From the NCBI RefSeq assembly GCF_037940415.1, contig NZ_CP149798.1:4435001-4499000 (forward strand): a stretch of DNA of 64,000 nt, given 5' to 3'. The DNA comes from Streptomyces sp. f51 (GTDB taxonomy: Bacteria > Actinomycetota > Actinomycetes > Streptomycetales > Streptomycetaceae). Positions 42,819-51,065 of this stretch are shown one piece after another. The position numbers and the translations under genes are program-made. Under the pieces are notes generated by a model. It saw nothing but the letters and a program-made list of their open reading frames with translations, was not told the origin of the DNA and ran no database searches. The number at the start of each line of letters is the position of its first letter. Position 1 is the stretch's first letter.

Positions 42819-44183
42819 GTGGCGGTGCAGGAGACGGGACACGGTGCCGGGCCGGGGGGCGGCGGGTCGGGTGCCGGGTCGGGTGCCGGGCGGAGCGGTG
42901 GCCGGGGTGGCGGGGCCGGCGGGGAACCGGGCGGGGGATCGGGCGTGCACGAGGGCGGCTGTACGTGCGGGGACTGCCCGCACGGGGCGCGTACGGGGCA
43001 CCGGCGCGCCGTCGCTGCGTTCCTCGCCAAACGGGACGCGCTGGCGTCCGGGCGGGGGCTGCCCGCCGGGGTGGCGCACTCCGCCTCCGCCTCACGGCAG
43101 TGGGTGTCCGACGAACTCACCCAGTCCGCGGACCTCGTCGCCGAGCGGGGCCGTCTGGAGGGCGAGGCGTGGCTCGGCCGTCTGTGGCGGTACACCGCGT
43201 ACACCGTCTGGGCCGCCGTCGTCGTCCTCCTGCTCGTGCAGTCGCTCACCGCGATCGGGGCGGGCTGGACGCCGGCACGGACGGCGGGGCTGCTCGCCGC
43301 GGTTGTCCTGGCCGGACTGCTGAGCGGGGCGGCCTGGCTGCACCGGGCGCGGGGCGGGGCCCTGGCGCCGGTCATCGGTGAGGACAACCGGCTCTCCACC
43401 TCCCGCGCGGTGGCCGCCGGCTGGGTGCTGCTCGTGGTGTACGCGGTGCTCGTGCTGGTGGGACAGCTGGCGGGGGCCTCGGCTCACGGCCGCCGGGACG
43501 AACTCGTCGCCGGGCTCGAACTCGGCCGGGCCGCCGGTGTCGTGACCGTCGTCGCCGTGGTGTGCGGGGTCGCGGTGCTGGTGCGGCGGGTGGTGGGACT
43601 GCGGGTGCTGGGGCAGCGGCTCCAGAAGCTCCGCGCGGACCGGCCGCGGGCCGCGGACCTGCTGACCGACGATTCCGGGCGGGGCGCGTTCGCCGACATC
43701 CAGTACGTCGTGATCAGCGGGGTCGCTCTGGTGTTCGCGGCGGTGCGGCTGGCCAGGCGGCCGTCGCAGTTGCCCGATCTTCCGTGGGGGCTGGCTCTGC
43801 TCGTGCTGGTGTCGGCCGCGACCTATCTCGCCGGGAAGTACGCCGAGGGCGGGCGGCCGGTGATCCTCTCCGTGGTCCGGTCCCGTGAGGCGGGCGATCT
43901 GGACGCGCCGATCCGGACCGGGGACGACATCGAGATCCGGGGGGCGGGGTTCGTTGCGCCGGGGGCGCAGGGTGCGGACCGGTTGTCGCGGATGGTCGTG
44001 CGGATCGGGGCGGTGCATGTGCATGTGCCGCTGGTGCCGGTGTCCGGGGGGTTCAGCAATCCCACGGACGCGGTGCTGACGGTGCCGGTGCCGGTGGATG
44101 TGGAGCCGGGGCGGGTGGAGGTGCAGGTGGTCACGGCGGCGGGGGTCGAGACGAACCGGTACGAGATCGAGGTGACGGACTGA
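42819..44183 (+). CDS. polytopic membrane protein with Gly-rich N-terminus and IPT-like C-terminus
   Basis: 454-residue protein I do not recognise by name. Residues 1-45 are almost all Gly, Ser and Ala, followed by CTCGDCPHG, a possible metal site. Membrane segments lie at about 130-150, 155-175, 195-215, 230-250, 305-320 and 328-345. The C-terminal 100 residues (IRTGDDIEIRGAGF...PVPVDVEPGRVEVQVVTAAGV) look like an IPT/TIG beta-sandwich. The start is uncertain: GTG at 42819 is favoured over longer forms because the glycine-rich codons begin there. Confidence 0.7.
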   Translation: MAVQETGHGAGPGGGGSGAGSGAGRSGGRGGGAGGEPGGGSGVHEGGCTCGDCPHGARTGHRRAVAAFLAKRDALASGRGLPAGVAHSASASRQWVSDELTQSADLVAERGRLEGEAWLGRLWRYTAYTVWAAVVVLLLVQSLTAIGAGWTPARTAGLLAAVVLAGLLSGAAWLHRARGGALAPVIGEDNRLSTSRAVAAGWVLLVVYAVLVLVGQLAGASAHGRRDELVAGLELGRAAGVVTVVAVVCGVAVLVRRVVGLRVLGQRLQKLRADRPRAADLLTDDSGRGAFADIQYVVISGVALVFAAVRLARRPSQLPDLPWGLALLVLVSAATYLAGKYAEGGRPVILSVVRSREAGDLDAPIRTGDDIEIRGAGFVAPGAQGADRLSRMVVRIGAVHVHVPLVPVSGGFSNPTDAVLTVPVPVDVEPGRVEVQVVTAAGVETNRYEIEVTD

Positions 44184-44345
44184 GGCCCGGTCTGGTCCGG
44201 GTCCAGGTTCGGTTCGGTGGGTGGGTCGGGGCCGTGCCGGTGCATCAGCCCGTCGCCGTTGGGTGAGGAGTGCACGTCGGTGGCGACGGGCATCGATGTA
44301 CCGGCACGGCCCCTCGCGTTCGATTCCGGGTGCGGGTGAGATTTT

Positions 44346-44391
44346 CAGCCCCTCCGGCGTTTGAGGAGCGGGGGCTGGGGTGGAGCCCCGG
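44346..44391 (+). repeat. extragenic repeat, copy 1
   Basis: CAGCCCCTCCGGCGTTTGAG, then GAGCGGGGGCTGGGGTGGAG and CCCCG. This phrase, with GGCG[A/T]TTGAGGAGCGGGG at its centre, is familiar as a dispersed extragenic element in Streptomyces genomes. It can fold because CTCC pairs with GGAG across the TTTGA loop. Confidence 0.65.
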
Positions 44392-44448
44392 GGGTGGTCT
44401 CTCCGCCGGTCGGCCCTTCGGGTTCCGGTTCCGGTTCCGGGGAGCGTT

Positions 44449-44495
44449 CAGCTCCTCTGGGGATTGAGGAGCGGGGGGGCGTGGGCGGAGCCTCG
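44449..44495 (+). repeat. extragenic repeat, copy 2 (diverged)
   Basis: CAGCTCCTCTGGGGATTGAG followed by GAGCGGGGGGGCGTGGGCGG and AGCCTCG: a diverged second copy of the element about 100 bases upstream, in the same orientation. Confidence 0.6.
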
Positions 44496-44657
44496 GGTTC
44501 GGGTTGGGTAGGGGCGGAGGGGGAGAAAAGACGGTTGTGGTCGGGGGAAGGGGGTCGGGGGGCGGAAAAGGGTTCCGGGGGGTGAGTCGGGGAACCGATT
44601 CGTACGTATGGTCTGTTGAGTGGTCAACGGCACGCGGGTGAGAGGTGGCGGAGAGCG

Positions 44658-45182
44658 ATGACTCACGGTATGCGGACGGATACTCACACCCAGTATCTGG
44701 AGGAACGACGCGGCTGGCGGGAGACCGCCACGCGCTACTCCCTGCTGCCACTCCGGATCTTCCTGGGCGTCACCTTCATCTACGCCGGCCTGGACAAACT
44801 CACGAACAGCGCCTTCATGAAGGCCTCCGGCTCGGGTTCGATCGGCGACATGATGCGCACGGTGCGCGACTCCTCCGCCATCCCGGCCCTCGTGGACCTG
44901 TCCCTGAAGAGCCCCGTCGGCTTCGGCTACGCCATCGCCTTCGGCGAACTCGCCGTCGGGATCGGCACCCTGATCGGCCTGCTGGCCCGCCTCGCCGCGC
45001 TCGGCGGCGCGCTCATATCGCTCAGCCTGTGGCTGACGGTGAGCTGGGCCTCCGACCCGTACTACTACGGCAACGACCTTCCGTACCTGTTCTGCTGGAC
45101 CCCGCTCCTGCTGGCCGGGGCGTCCTACTGGTCGCTGGACGCCGTGATCAGGCGACGGCGCCAGCAACGGAGCGCCTACTGA
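44658..45182 (+). CDS. DoxX family membrane protein
   Basis: 174-residue four-helix membrane protein. The first helix LLPLRIFLGVTFIYAGLDKL is the DoxX signature, followed by helices at about 92-112 (GYAIAFGELAVGIGTLIGLL), 116-136 and 148-165. DoxX proteins are linked with thiosulfate:quinone oxidoreductase-like or redox-stress complexes in membranes, but the specific role here is unknown. GGAGAG precedes the ATG at 44658; an in-frame ATG four codons later is an alternative. Confidence 0.87.
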   Translation: MTHGMRTDTHTQYLEERRGWRETATRYSLLPLRIFLGVTFIYAGLDKLTNSAFMKASGSGSIGDMMRTVRDSSAIPALVDLSLKSPVGFGYAIAFGELAVGIGTLIGLLARLAALGGALISLSLWLTVSWASDPYYYGNDLPYLFCWTPLLLAGASYWSLDAVIRRRRQQRSAY

Positions 45183-45201
45183 CGCTCCGCGCCGCCGCTC
45201 C

Positions 45202-45426
45202 CTAGGAGTTCACGCCCCGCGGCCCCCGGGCCGCGCGGCGTCTGCGGACCGCGTGGTTCACGGAGGCCACGGCGCCCGCGAGGCACAGGCCGACGAAGAT
45301 GATGGGGATCACGGCGAACCACGGGGTCTCCCACCAGCCGCCCGCGTCCCCGGCGTAGGCGATGCCCGCGGCGGTGAGGAAGAGGCCCGCGACCAGCTTT
45401 CCGGGCTGGAACTCATGACGCGGCAC
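45202..45426 (-). CDS. small two-span membrane protein
   Basis: 74-residue protein with two hydrophobic helices (LVAGLFLTAAGIAYAG and FAVIPIIFVGLCLAGAVASV) and a basic C-terminus. The GTG at 45426 sits inside the end of the PspC gene, giving a 14-base overlap, with GGAGG six bases upstream, so it is translationally coupled to that gene. Function unknown; it is probably an accessory of the PspC envelope module. Confidence 0.75.
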   Translation of the reverse strand: MPRHEFQPGKLVAGLFLTAAGIAYAGDAGGWWETPWFAVIPIIFVGLCLAGAVASVNHAVRRRRAARGPRGVNS

Positions 45427-46795
45427 GGTCCACCTCCGCCTGGCCGACGCCGACCTGGAGGTCGAGGTCCACGGTGCCGCCCTTCTTGGCGCCCGGCGCC
45501 GGTGGCAAGGTCGCCTGTTCGTGCTTGCCCGGTTGCACGTCCACATCCTTCTTGTCGTCGCCCGGCAGCTGGATGTCCCCGACGCCCACCTCGGCGGTGA
45601 GCCGCACGGTCACGTCCTTGGGGACGATCACCCTCAGCCGGCCCGCGCCCACCTGGGCGCCGGTCTTGAGCGTCTGCCCCCCGGAGAGGTCGACCCGGCT
45701 GAGGTCGAGGGTGCCCACTCCCGTGCCCAGTTCGTATCGCGGCCGTACGTCGGCCACGGTCGCCGGGGTCCAGTTCGTCCGCACCCAGTGCGTGTCGATG
45801 TCCTTCGGCAGGGCCGCCGAGGCAGCGAGGAGCCCCGCCGTGACCACCGCGAGGAAGACCGTCCCCGCGCCCGTGCGGCCGCGCAGGGAACTCACGGCGA
45901 TGCCCAGGCCGAACACGATGAGCGCCGCGGCGAGTCCGGCCTGGAGGCTGGTGCCGAGCGCCCGGTCGTGCCAGTTCAGGCCCGTCGTCAGGCCGCCCGC
46001 CAGGAGGGCGAGCAGGAAGATCCGGCCGCCGATGGGACGGGGTCCGCGCGGTCCGCGCTCGCGGTCCGCGCGGGCGTCGGGGCGTGAGGTGCCGCGGGCG
46101 ATGTTGAGCGCGGCCGCCACATCGCGGTCCCGGGCCTCCACCGGGCCCCACATGTAACCGGTGCCGCCGACGTGCGAACCGTCCTTGACGATCGGGTCGC
46201 GCCACCAGGAGGGGTAGGAGTCGGGGGCGGGCGGTGCCTTCGCCTCCGGCGGGGCGTCCGCGGCGGCCTGCGCGGCCAGGGGGTCCGGGTCCGCGGCGCC
46301 GCGGTTCTGCGACCAGTACCCGGCGCCCGCCAGCAGCAGGGACAGGACGACGGCGAACGTCAGCACGCTGCCGTTCCTCAGCATGGACAGGAACACCCCG
46401 CAGCCGACCAGCGCGAACAGCACGGCGGTCAGCGCGGGGCCGTCGACCCGGCCGGTGAGCAGCTTGCGGACCTCGTTCTCCTCCTCGTCGTCGTACGGGA
46501 CGAAGAGCCAGGCGAAACCGTAGAAGATGAGCCCGATGCCGCCGGTCGCGGAGAGCACCGCGAGCACGATCCGGAAGATCACCGGGTCCATGTCGCACTG
46601 CCGGCCGAGCCCTGCGCACACCCCGCCGAGCACCTTCTGCCGGCGGTCGCGCCGGAACCTGCTCGGCGCCCCGGAGGAGACGTCGGCGCCGGAGTCCGCC
46701 GGCCGTGCCGCGGCCGCTTCCCCGTGAGCGCGCGGCTCGCCGCCCGGAGCGGCGCCGGGGTCCGGCTCCGCCGCCGCGTGCTGCTGATCTGTCAT
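45413..46795 (-). CDS. PspC domain membrane protein with LiaF-like C-terminal domain
   Basis: 460-residue membrane protein. A PspC domain lies at about 50-105 (KVLGGVCAGLGRQCDMDPVIFRIVLAVL...GFAWLFVPYD). Further membrane helices are at about 118-160 and 250-320. The C-terminal 130 residues form a repetitive beta domain (LDLSRVDLSGGQTLKTGAQVGAGRLRVIVPKDVTVRLTAEVGVGDI) like the adhesin/toast-rack domain of LiaF and DUF2154 proteins. In Firmicutes, LiaF inhibits the LiaRS system. Here the protein is divergent from a PspC-containing histidine kinase and response regulator, which suggests an analogous sensor-inhibitor pair. Confidence 0.87.
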   Translation of the reverse strand: MTDQQHAAAEPDPGAAPGGEPRAHGEAAAARPADSGADVSSGAPSRFRRDRRQKVLGGVCAGLGRQCDMDPVIFRIVLAVLSATGGIGLIFYGFAWLFVPYDDEEENEVRKLLTGRVDGPALTAVLFALVGCGVFLSMLRNGSVLTFAVVLSLLLAGAGYWSQNRGAADPDPLAAQAAADAPPEAKAPPAPDSYPSWWRDPIVKDGSHVGGTGYMWGPVEARDRDVAAALNIARGTSRPDARADRERGPRGPRPIGGRIFLLALLAGGLTTGLNWHDRALGTSLQAGLAAALIVFGLGIAVSSLRGRTGAGTVFLAVVTAGLLAASAALPKDIDTHWVRTNWTPATVADVRPRYELGTGVGTLDLSRVDLSGGQTLKTGAQVGAGRLRVIVPKDVTVRLTAEVGVGDIQLPGDDKKDVDVQPGKHEQATLPPAPGAKKGGTVDLDLQVGVGQAEVDRAAS

Positions 46796-46971
46796 GCGTC
46801 CATGGTGACGGGCGGGACGGCGCGGCGGGAGCCGGGACGACCCTGGCCGAACCCTGATATCCGCCCGGAGGGGACGCCGGGGACCGTTCGAACGCCGGTT
46901 CCCGAAGATCAGGGGAGTATCGGGGGCCGACCCTGATGCTCGGGTCCGCCGGGCGTGTGAACATCGGTGGC

Positions 46972-48261
46972 ATGCCGGATGCCGCTGTCACGCCCGCCGA
47001 CGACCCGAGGCCCCCGCGCAAGCTCTACCGCAGCAGCGACGGACGCTGGCTCGGTGGCGTGGCGCGCGGGCTCGCCGGGCATCTCGGGCTGCCCGTGGTC
47101 TGGGTGCGGCTGGTGTTCGCCGGGCTGTTCATGGCGGACGGGCTCGGCGCGCTGCTGTACGCGGCCTTCTGGTTCTTCGTGCCGCTCGGCGTCGGCGGTG
47201 TCGGCTCCGGCCGGACGCCCGCGTTCACCACCGAGACCTCGCCCGACGGCCGGCGCAGACTCGTGGCCCGCAAGCCGGACAAGGGCCAGATCGTCGCCCT
47301 TCTCCTCATGGTCGTCGTGGCGATGGTCTTCGTCGGCAACGTGAACCTCGGCGGCGGCACGAAGGCGTATCTGTGGCCGACGGTCCTCGTCGGCGCGGGC
47401 GTCGCCCTCGTCTGGCGCCAGGCGGACAACGCCCGGCGGGCCCGCTGGGCCGAGGTCGGCCGCCGCCGCCGTACGCTCACGCTGCTGCGGTCCGCGGCGG
47501 GCGTCCTGCTCGTCACCGCCGGCGTTTCCGGGATCTTCGTCCTCCAGGGTTCCGCGGCCCACCTCGGCTCGGTGCTCCAGGCGGCGCTCGCGGTCCTCGT
47601 CGGCGTCGCGCTGCTCGCCGGCCCGTATCTGATCCGGATGACCCAGGACCTCTCCGAGGAGCGCCTGATGCGCATCCGCGCGCAGGAGCGGGCCGAAGTC
47701 GCCGCCCACGTCCACGACTCGGTGCTGCACACCCTGACCCTGATCCAGCGCAACGCGGAGAACGCGAACGAGGTGCGGCGCCTCGCCCGCGCCCAGGAGC
47801 GCGATCTGCGGGCCTGGCTCTACAAACCGGAGGGCAGCGGCAAGGACGACGACGAGGGGCCCGGCACCCTCGCGGAGGCCGTCCGCGGCCATGCCGCCGA
47901 GGTCGAGGACAAGCACGGCGTGCCCATCGAGGTCGTCGTCGTGGGCGACTGCCCGCTCGACGACCGTCTGACCGCGCAGATGCAGGCGGCGAGGGAAGCG
48001 ATGGTGAACGCGGCCAAGTACGGTGGCGAGGGCGGCGCCGTTCAGGTCTACGCCGAGGTCGAGGAAAGGACGGTCTTCGTGTCCGTCCGCGACCGCGGCC
48101 CCGGCTTCGACCTCGACGCGATACCCGCCGACCGCATGGGCGTCAGAGAATCGATCATCGGCCGCATGGAGCGCAACGGCGGCACGGCGCGGCTGCGCGC
48201 GGTGCCGGATGGCGGCACGGAGGTCGAGCTGGAGATGGAGAGGGCGGAGAAAACGTCATGA
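46972..48261 (+). CDS. PspC domain-containing sensor histidine kinase
   Basis: 429-residue membrane kinase. It begins with its own PspC domain (about residues 22-75, WLGGVARGLAGHLGLPVVWVRLVFAG), then four more membrane helices to about residue 225. The HisKA_3 phospho-acceptor is H248 in HVHDSVLHTL, and the ATPase domain has REAMVNAAKYG (N box), DRGPGF and GVRESIIGRM. It is of the NarX/LiaS class, pairing with NarL-type regulators. The stop overlaps the start of the response regulator (ATGA), so the two are coupled. The ATG at 46972 begins MPDAAVTPADD. Confidence 0.92.
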   Translation: MPDAAVTPADDPRPPRKLYRSSDGRWLGGVARGLAGHLGLPVVWVRLVFAGLFMADGLGALLYAAFWFFVPLGVGGVGSGRTPAFTTETSPDGRRRLVARKPDKGQIVALLLMVVVAMVFVGNVNLGGGTKAYLWPTVLVGAGVALVWRQADNARRARWAEVGRRRRTLTLLRSAAGVLLVTAGVSGIFVLQGSAAHLGSVLQAALAVLVGVALLAGPYLIRMTQDLSEERLMRIRAQERAEVAAHVHDSVLHTLTLIQRNAENANEVRRLARAQERDLRAWLYKPEGSGKDDDEGPGTLAEAVRGHAAEVEDKHGVPIEVVVVGDCPLDDRLTAQMQAAREAMVNAAKYGGEGGAVQVYAEVEERTVFVSVRDRGPGFDLDAIPADRMGVRESIIGRMERNGGTARLRAVPDGGTEVELEMERAEKTS

Positions 48262-49001
48262 GCGAGACGAACGAGCCTGTGGAGTCCGGCGGTTCGGCGG
48301 CGGAGGCCCCCGCGTCCGCGGGCGACGCCCCCGAGGGCGGGCGCCGGGTGCGCGTGGTGCTCGTCGACGACCACCGCATGTTCCGTACGGGGGTCCAGGC
48401 CGAGATCGGCGAGACCGCGCGGACCGGCGTCGAGGTCGTCGGCGAGGCCGCGGACGTCGACCAGGCGGTCACGGTCATCACGGCCACCCGCCCCGAGGTA
48501 GTCCTCCTGGACGTCCACCTTCCCGGCGGCGGCGGTGTCGAAGTGCTGCGCCGCTGCGCTCCGTTGATGGCCGACGCCGAGCAGCCGGTCCGTTTTCTCG
48601 CGCTGTCCGTCTCGGACGCCGCGGAGGACGTGATCGGTGTGATCCGCGGCGGCGCCAGGGGGTACGTCACCAAGACGATCACCGGCACGGATCTGGTGGA
48701 CTCGGTCTTCCGCGTCCAGGACGGCGACGCGGTCTTCTCCCCGCGCCTCGCCGGATTCGTCCTCGACGCCTTCGCCTCCACCGACGCCCCGCCCGTCGAC
48801 GAGGACATGGACCGCCTCACCCAGCGCGAGCGCGAGGTCCTGCGCCTCATCGCCCGGGGGTACGCGTACAAGGAGATCGCCAAGCAGCTGTTCATCTCCG
48901 TCAAGACCGTCGAGTCGCACGTCTCGGCTGTCCTGCGCAAGCTCCAGCTCTCCAACCGCCACGAGCTGACCCGCTGGGCGACGGCGCGCCGGCTGGTCTG
49001 A
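48258..49001 (+). CDS. LuxR/NarL-type response regulator
   Basis: 247-residue regulator paired with the upstream kinase. The receiver domain (about 33-155) has the acidic pair in LVDDH, the phospho-acceptor D85 in LLDVHLPGGGG and the conserved Lys in GYVTKTI. The LuxR HTH (about 180-240) contains LTQREREVLRLIARGYAYKEIAKQLFISVKTVESH. It starts inside the kinase stop codon. It probably regulates envelope-stress genes, including the divergent PspC protein. Confidence 0.93.
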   Translation: MSETNEPVESGGSAAEAPASAGDAPEGGRRVRVVLVDDHRMFRTGVQAEIGETARTGVEVVGEAADVDQAVTVITATRPEVVLLDVHLPGGGGVEVLRRCAPLMADAEQPVRFLALSVSDAAEDVIGVIRGGARGYVTKTITGTDLVDSVFRVQDGDAVFSPRLAGFVLDAFASTDAPPVDEDMDRLTQREREVLRLIARGYAYKEIAKQLFISVKTVESHVSAVLRKLQLSNRHELTRWATARRLV

Positions 49002-49035
49002 CCCGGCGCGCCCCACCGGTCGCATCCCGCGTCGA

Positions 49036-50133
49036 TCACGCGACCCGGGCGGCCCCCGCGAAGGGCATCTCGCTGATCGGGGCCAGCCGCACGGGCGCCG
49101 ACGGGTTCGGGGCGTGGATCATCTGGCCGTTGCCGACGTAGATGCCCACGTGTGTGACACCCGCGTAGAAGAACACCAGGTCGCCGGGCTGGAGTTGGGA
49201 GAGCGTGACCCGCTGCCCCGCGTCGATCTGCGCATAGGTCGTACGGGGCAGGGAGATGCCCGCGGAACGGTACGCGGCCTGGGCGAGCCCCGAGCAGTCG
49301 AAGGCGTCGGGGCCGGTGGCGCCCCAGACGTAGGGGCTGCCGAGCTTCGAGTAGGCGTAGGCGACGGCGGCCGCCGCGCGGGAGTTGGGCGCCGCCACCC
49401 CGGTGCCGGCCGCGGAGCCACCCGACGCGCCGGACGAGGCGACCGGCGCGGGATCGCGGGCCGCGTCGCGCGAGACGTGCTGCTGGTCGCCCGCGCCCCC
49501 GCGCTCCGCGTACTGCGTGCGCTGTTGCGGAGTGAGCCGGTCGAGCAACTGGCGTGCCGCGCCCAGCTTCTCGTTGATCGTCTTCTTCTGCCGCTTCAGC
49601 TCGGCCTGCCGCGAGGTGAGCGCGGACAGCTCGACGTGCGCCGCACCGCGCAACTGCTCCAGCTCGCGCAGCTGTTGGCGCACCCCGTCGATCTCCGCCG
49701 ACTGCCGGGTGCCGACCCGCTCGGCGAACGCGGCTCCCTCCAGGTACTGGTCCGGGTGGTCGGAGAGGGCGAGCTGCACCACGGGGTCGAGACCGCCGCT
49801 GCGGTACTGCGCCGCCGCCATCGAACCCAGCGCGTCCCGGGCCGAGTTGAGCTTGTCCTCCCGGCGCGCCGCCTCGTCGCGGAGCTTGCGCAGGTTCGCC
49901 TCCGCCTGGCCGGCCTTCTCCTTGGCCCCGTCGTACTTCTGGGTGGCGGCCTCCGCCTCCACGTACAGCTTGTCGACCTGGGCCTTCACCTGGGCCGGGG
50001 AGAGCTGGGGGTCGGCGTGACCGACTCCGTCGAAGCCGGTGGCCGTCGCCGCGCCCGCGAGGGCGATGGTGGCCGCCGTGCGAGCCGTGTTTCCGCCGAT
50101 CGAGCGCTGTTTGGCCTTGCGGTGCGCTGCCAC
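49036..50133 (-). CDS. secreted NlpC/P60 (C40) cell-wall hydrolase, copy A
   Basis: 365-residue exported endopeptidase that probably cleaves peptidoglycan stem peptides. After a signal segment (SIGGNTARTAATIALAGAATATGFDGVGHA) comes a coiled-coil domain (about 40-220), a Ser/Gly linker, and the NlpC/P60 domain with catalytic C280 (FDCSGLAQAAY) and the His near 327 (THVGIYVG). The GTG at 50133 gives VAAHRKAKQR, matching the LASHRKARP start of the paralogue at 52178-53347; an ATG four codons upstream is possible. Unlike the paralogue it has no c-di-AMP riboswitch upstream. Confidence 0.87.
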   Translation of the reverse strand: MAAHRKAKQRSIGGNTARTAATIALAGAATATGFDGVGHADPQLSPAQVKAQVDKLYVEAEAATQKYDGAKEKAGQAEANLRKLRDEAARREDKLNSARDALGSMAAAQYRSGGLDPVVQLALSDHPDQYLEGAAFAERVGTRQSAEIDGVRQQLRELEQLRGAAHVELSALTSRQAELKRQKKTINEKLGAARQLLDRLTPQQRTQYAERGGAGDQQHVSRDAARDPAPVASSGASGGSAAGTGVAAPNSRAAAAVAYAYSKLGSPYVWGATGPDAFDCSGLAQAAYRSAGISLPRTTYAQIDAGQRVTLSQLQPGDLVFFYAGVTHVGIYVGNGQMIHAPNPSAPVRLAPISEMPFAGAARVA

Positions 50134-50644
50134 GAGGGCCCACATCCTTCCGTGCGACCGCCCTTCGAGGTGCGGTCTGGCGGTGACACGTCCGGCGGCG
50201 GCTCACAGGGGGAGCGGCCGCCGCCGGACCTTCTTCGGCGGTGGTGTCCGACTGCCGTCCCTGGCCCGGACGGTGGTGGGGTGCCGGTCACCTGGTGGAG
50301 GACGCTAAACCTGCGCGTGCGCCGTTGGTAACGCTATGTACGGAACTATTGCGTTTGGATCGCGGAGTGACCGTATAGGGGTAATTTCCCGGCCGTCCGG
50401 CGCCGACTCGACGCGAGGTGATGACCGAAGCGGCGAATCCCGAGGCGTCCGTGCGATACCGGTGCTATGGGTGACGCGCGATGGTCCGGAGGAGAGGATG
50501 GGGCGACGGGGGCCGCAGGGGAGGGAGCGGCCACGGCGGGCGGAGGGGGCCGGAGGAGAAGGGGCGGCCACGGCGGACGGCGGCGGCCGGGAGAGGCGGC
50601 CCCGTCGTCAGGGGCGTGAAGGCGTGCGATTAGGCTCCGGCTCC
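50134..50644. other. divergent region between NlpC/P60 copy A and small membrane protein
   Basis: 511 bases. The half nearest the hydrolase holds a long hairpin (50190-50229) in its leader. A lower-GC stretch around 50310-50380 may contain the hydrolase promoter. The half nearest the membrane protein is purine-rich, with two copies of a GCGGCCACGGCGG phrase (about 50529 and 50567). Confidence 0.55.
50190..50229 (-). promoter_or_regulatory. hairpin in the 5' leader of NlpC/P60 copy A
   Basis: A perfect 12-base stem GTCCGGCGGCGG / CCGCCGCCGGAC with a 16-base loop, about 57 bases upstream of the start. It could regulate expression of the hydrolase, but it does not match any riboswitch class I know. 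Confidence 0.5.
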
Positions 50645-50998
50645 ATGGGCGTACTCATCCACCTCTTCGTCGGCCTGCACATCATCGGCATCGCCGCGCT
50701 CCTCGGCGGCTTCTTCACCCAGATGAAGGCCATGGGCAAGGGCACCGCCCGCTTCGTCCCGGCGATGCTGCACGGTGCGCTGACCATGCTGGTGACCGGA
50801 GTCGCCCTGGTCGGACTCAACCAGGCCGACGGCAACACGGTCAACACCGTCAAGATCGGCGTCAAGCTGGCCCTGCTGATCGTGATTCTCGGACTCGTCT
50901 ACGTGAAGCGGGACGACGAGACGGTGGACAAGCGCCTCTTCGGTCTGGTGGGCCTGCTGACCGTCACGAACATCTTCATCGCCGTCCTGTGGACCTGA
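50645..50998 (+). CDS. small integral membrane protein
   Basis: 117-residue protein with four hydrophobic helices (MGVLIHLFVGLHIIGIAALLGGF, AMLHGALTMLVTGVALVGL, VKLALLIVILGLVYV, LFGLVGLLTVTNIFIAVL). The His in the first helix and GGFFTQM resemble small haem- or copper-related membrane proteins, but no family is certain. The ATG follows TAGGCT at 50631-50636 by eight bases, so the transcript is probably leaderless. Confidence 0.8.
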   Translation: MGVLIHLFVGLHIIGIAALLGGFFTQMKAMGKGTARFVPAMLHGALTMLVTGVALVGLNQADGNTVNTVKIGVKLALLIVILGLVYVKRDDETVDKRLFGLVGLLTVTNIFIAVLWT

Positions 50999-51065
50999 GC
51001 ACCGCCCCCGGGACGGGACCTGATCGGCAGGCCTCGATCAGCGGAACCCGACCACCGGGACCCGG

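Larger units (their letters stand above)
44184..44657. other. intergenic region with Streptomyces-type extragenic repeats
   Basis: 474 bases, G-rich on the plus strand, without a supportable gene. It contains two copies of an extragenic element (annotated separately) and a long polypurine run (about 44505-44585) just before the DoxX promoter region. Confidence 0.6.
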
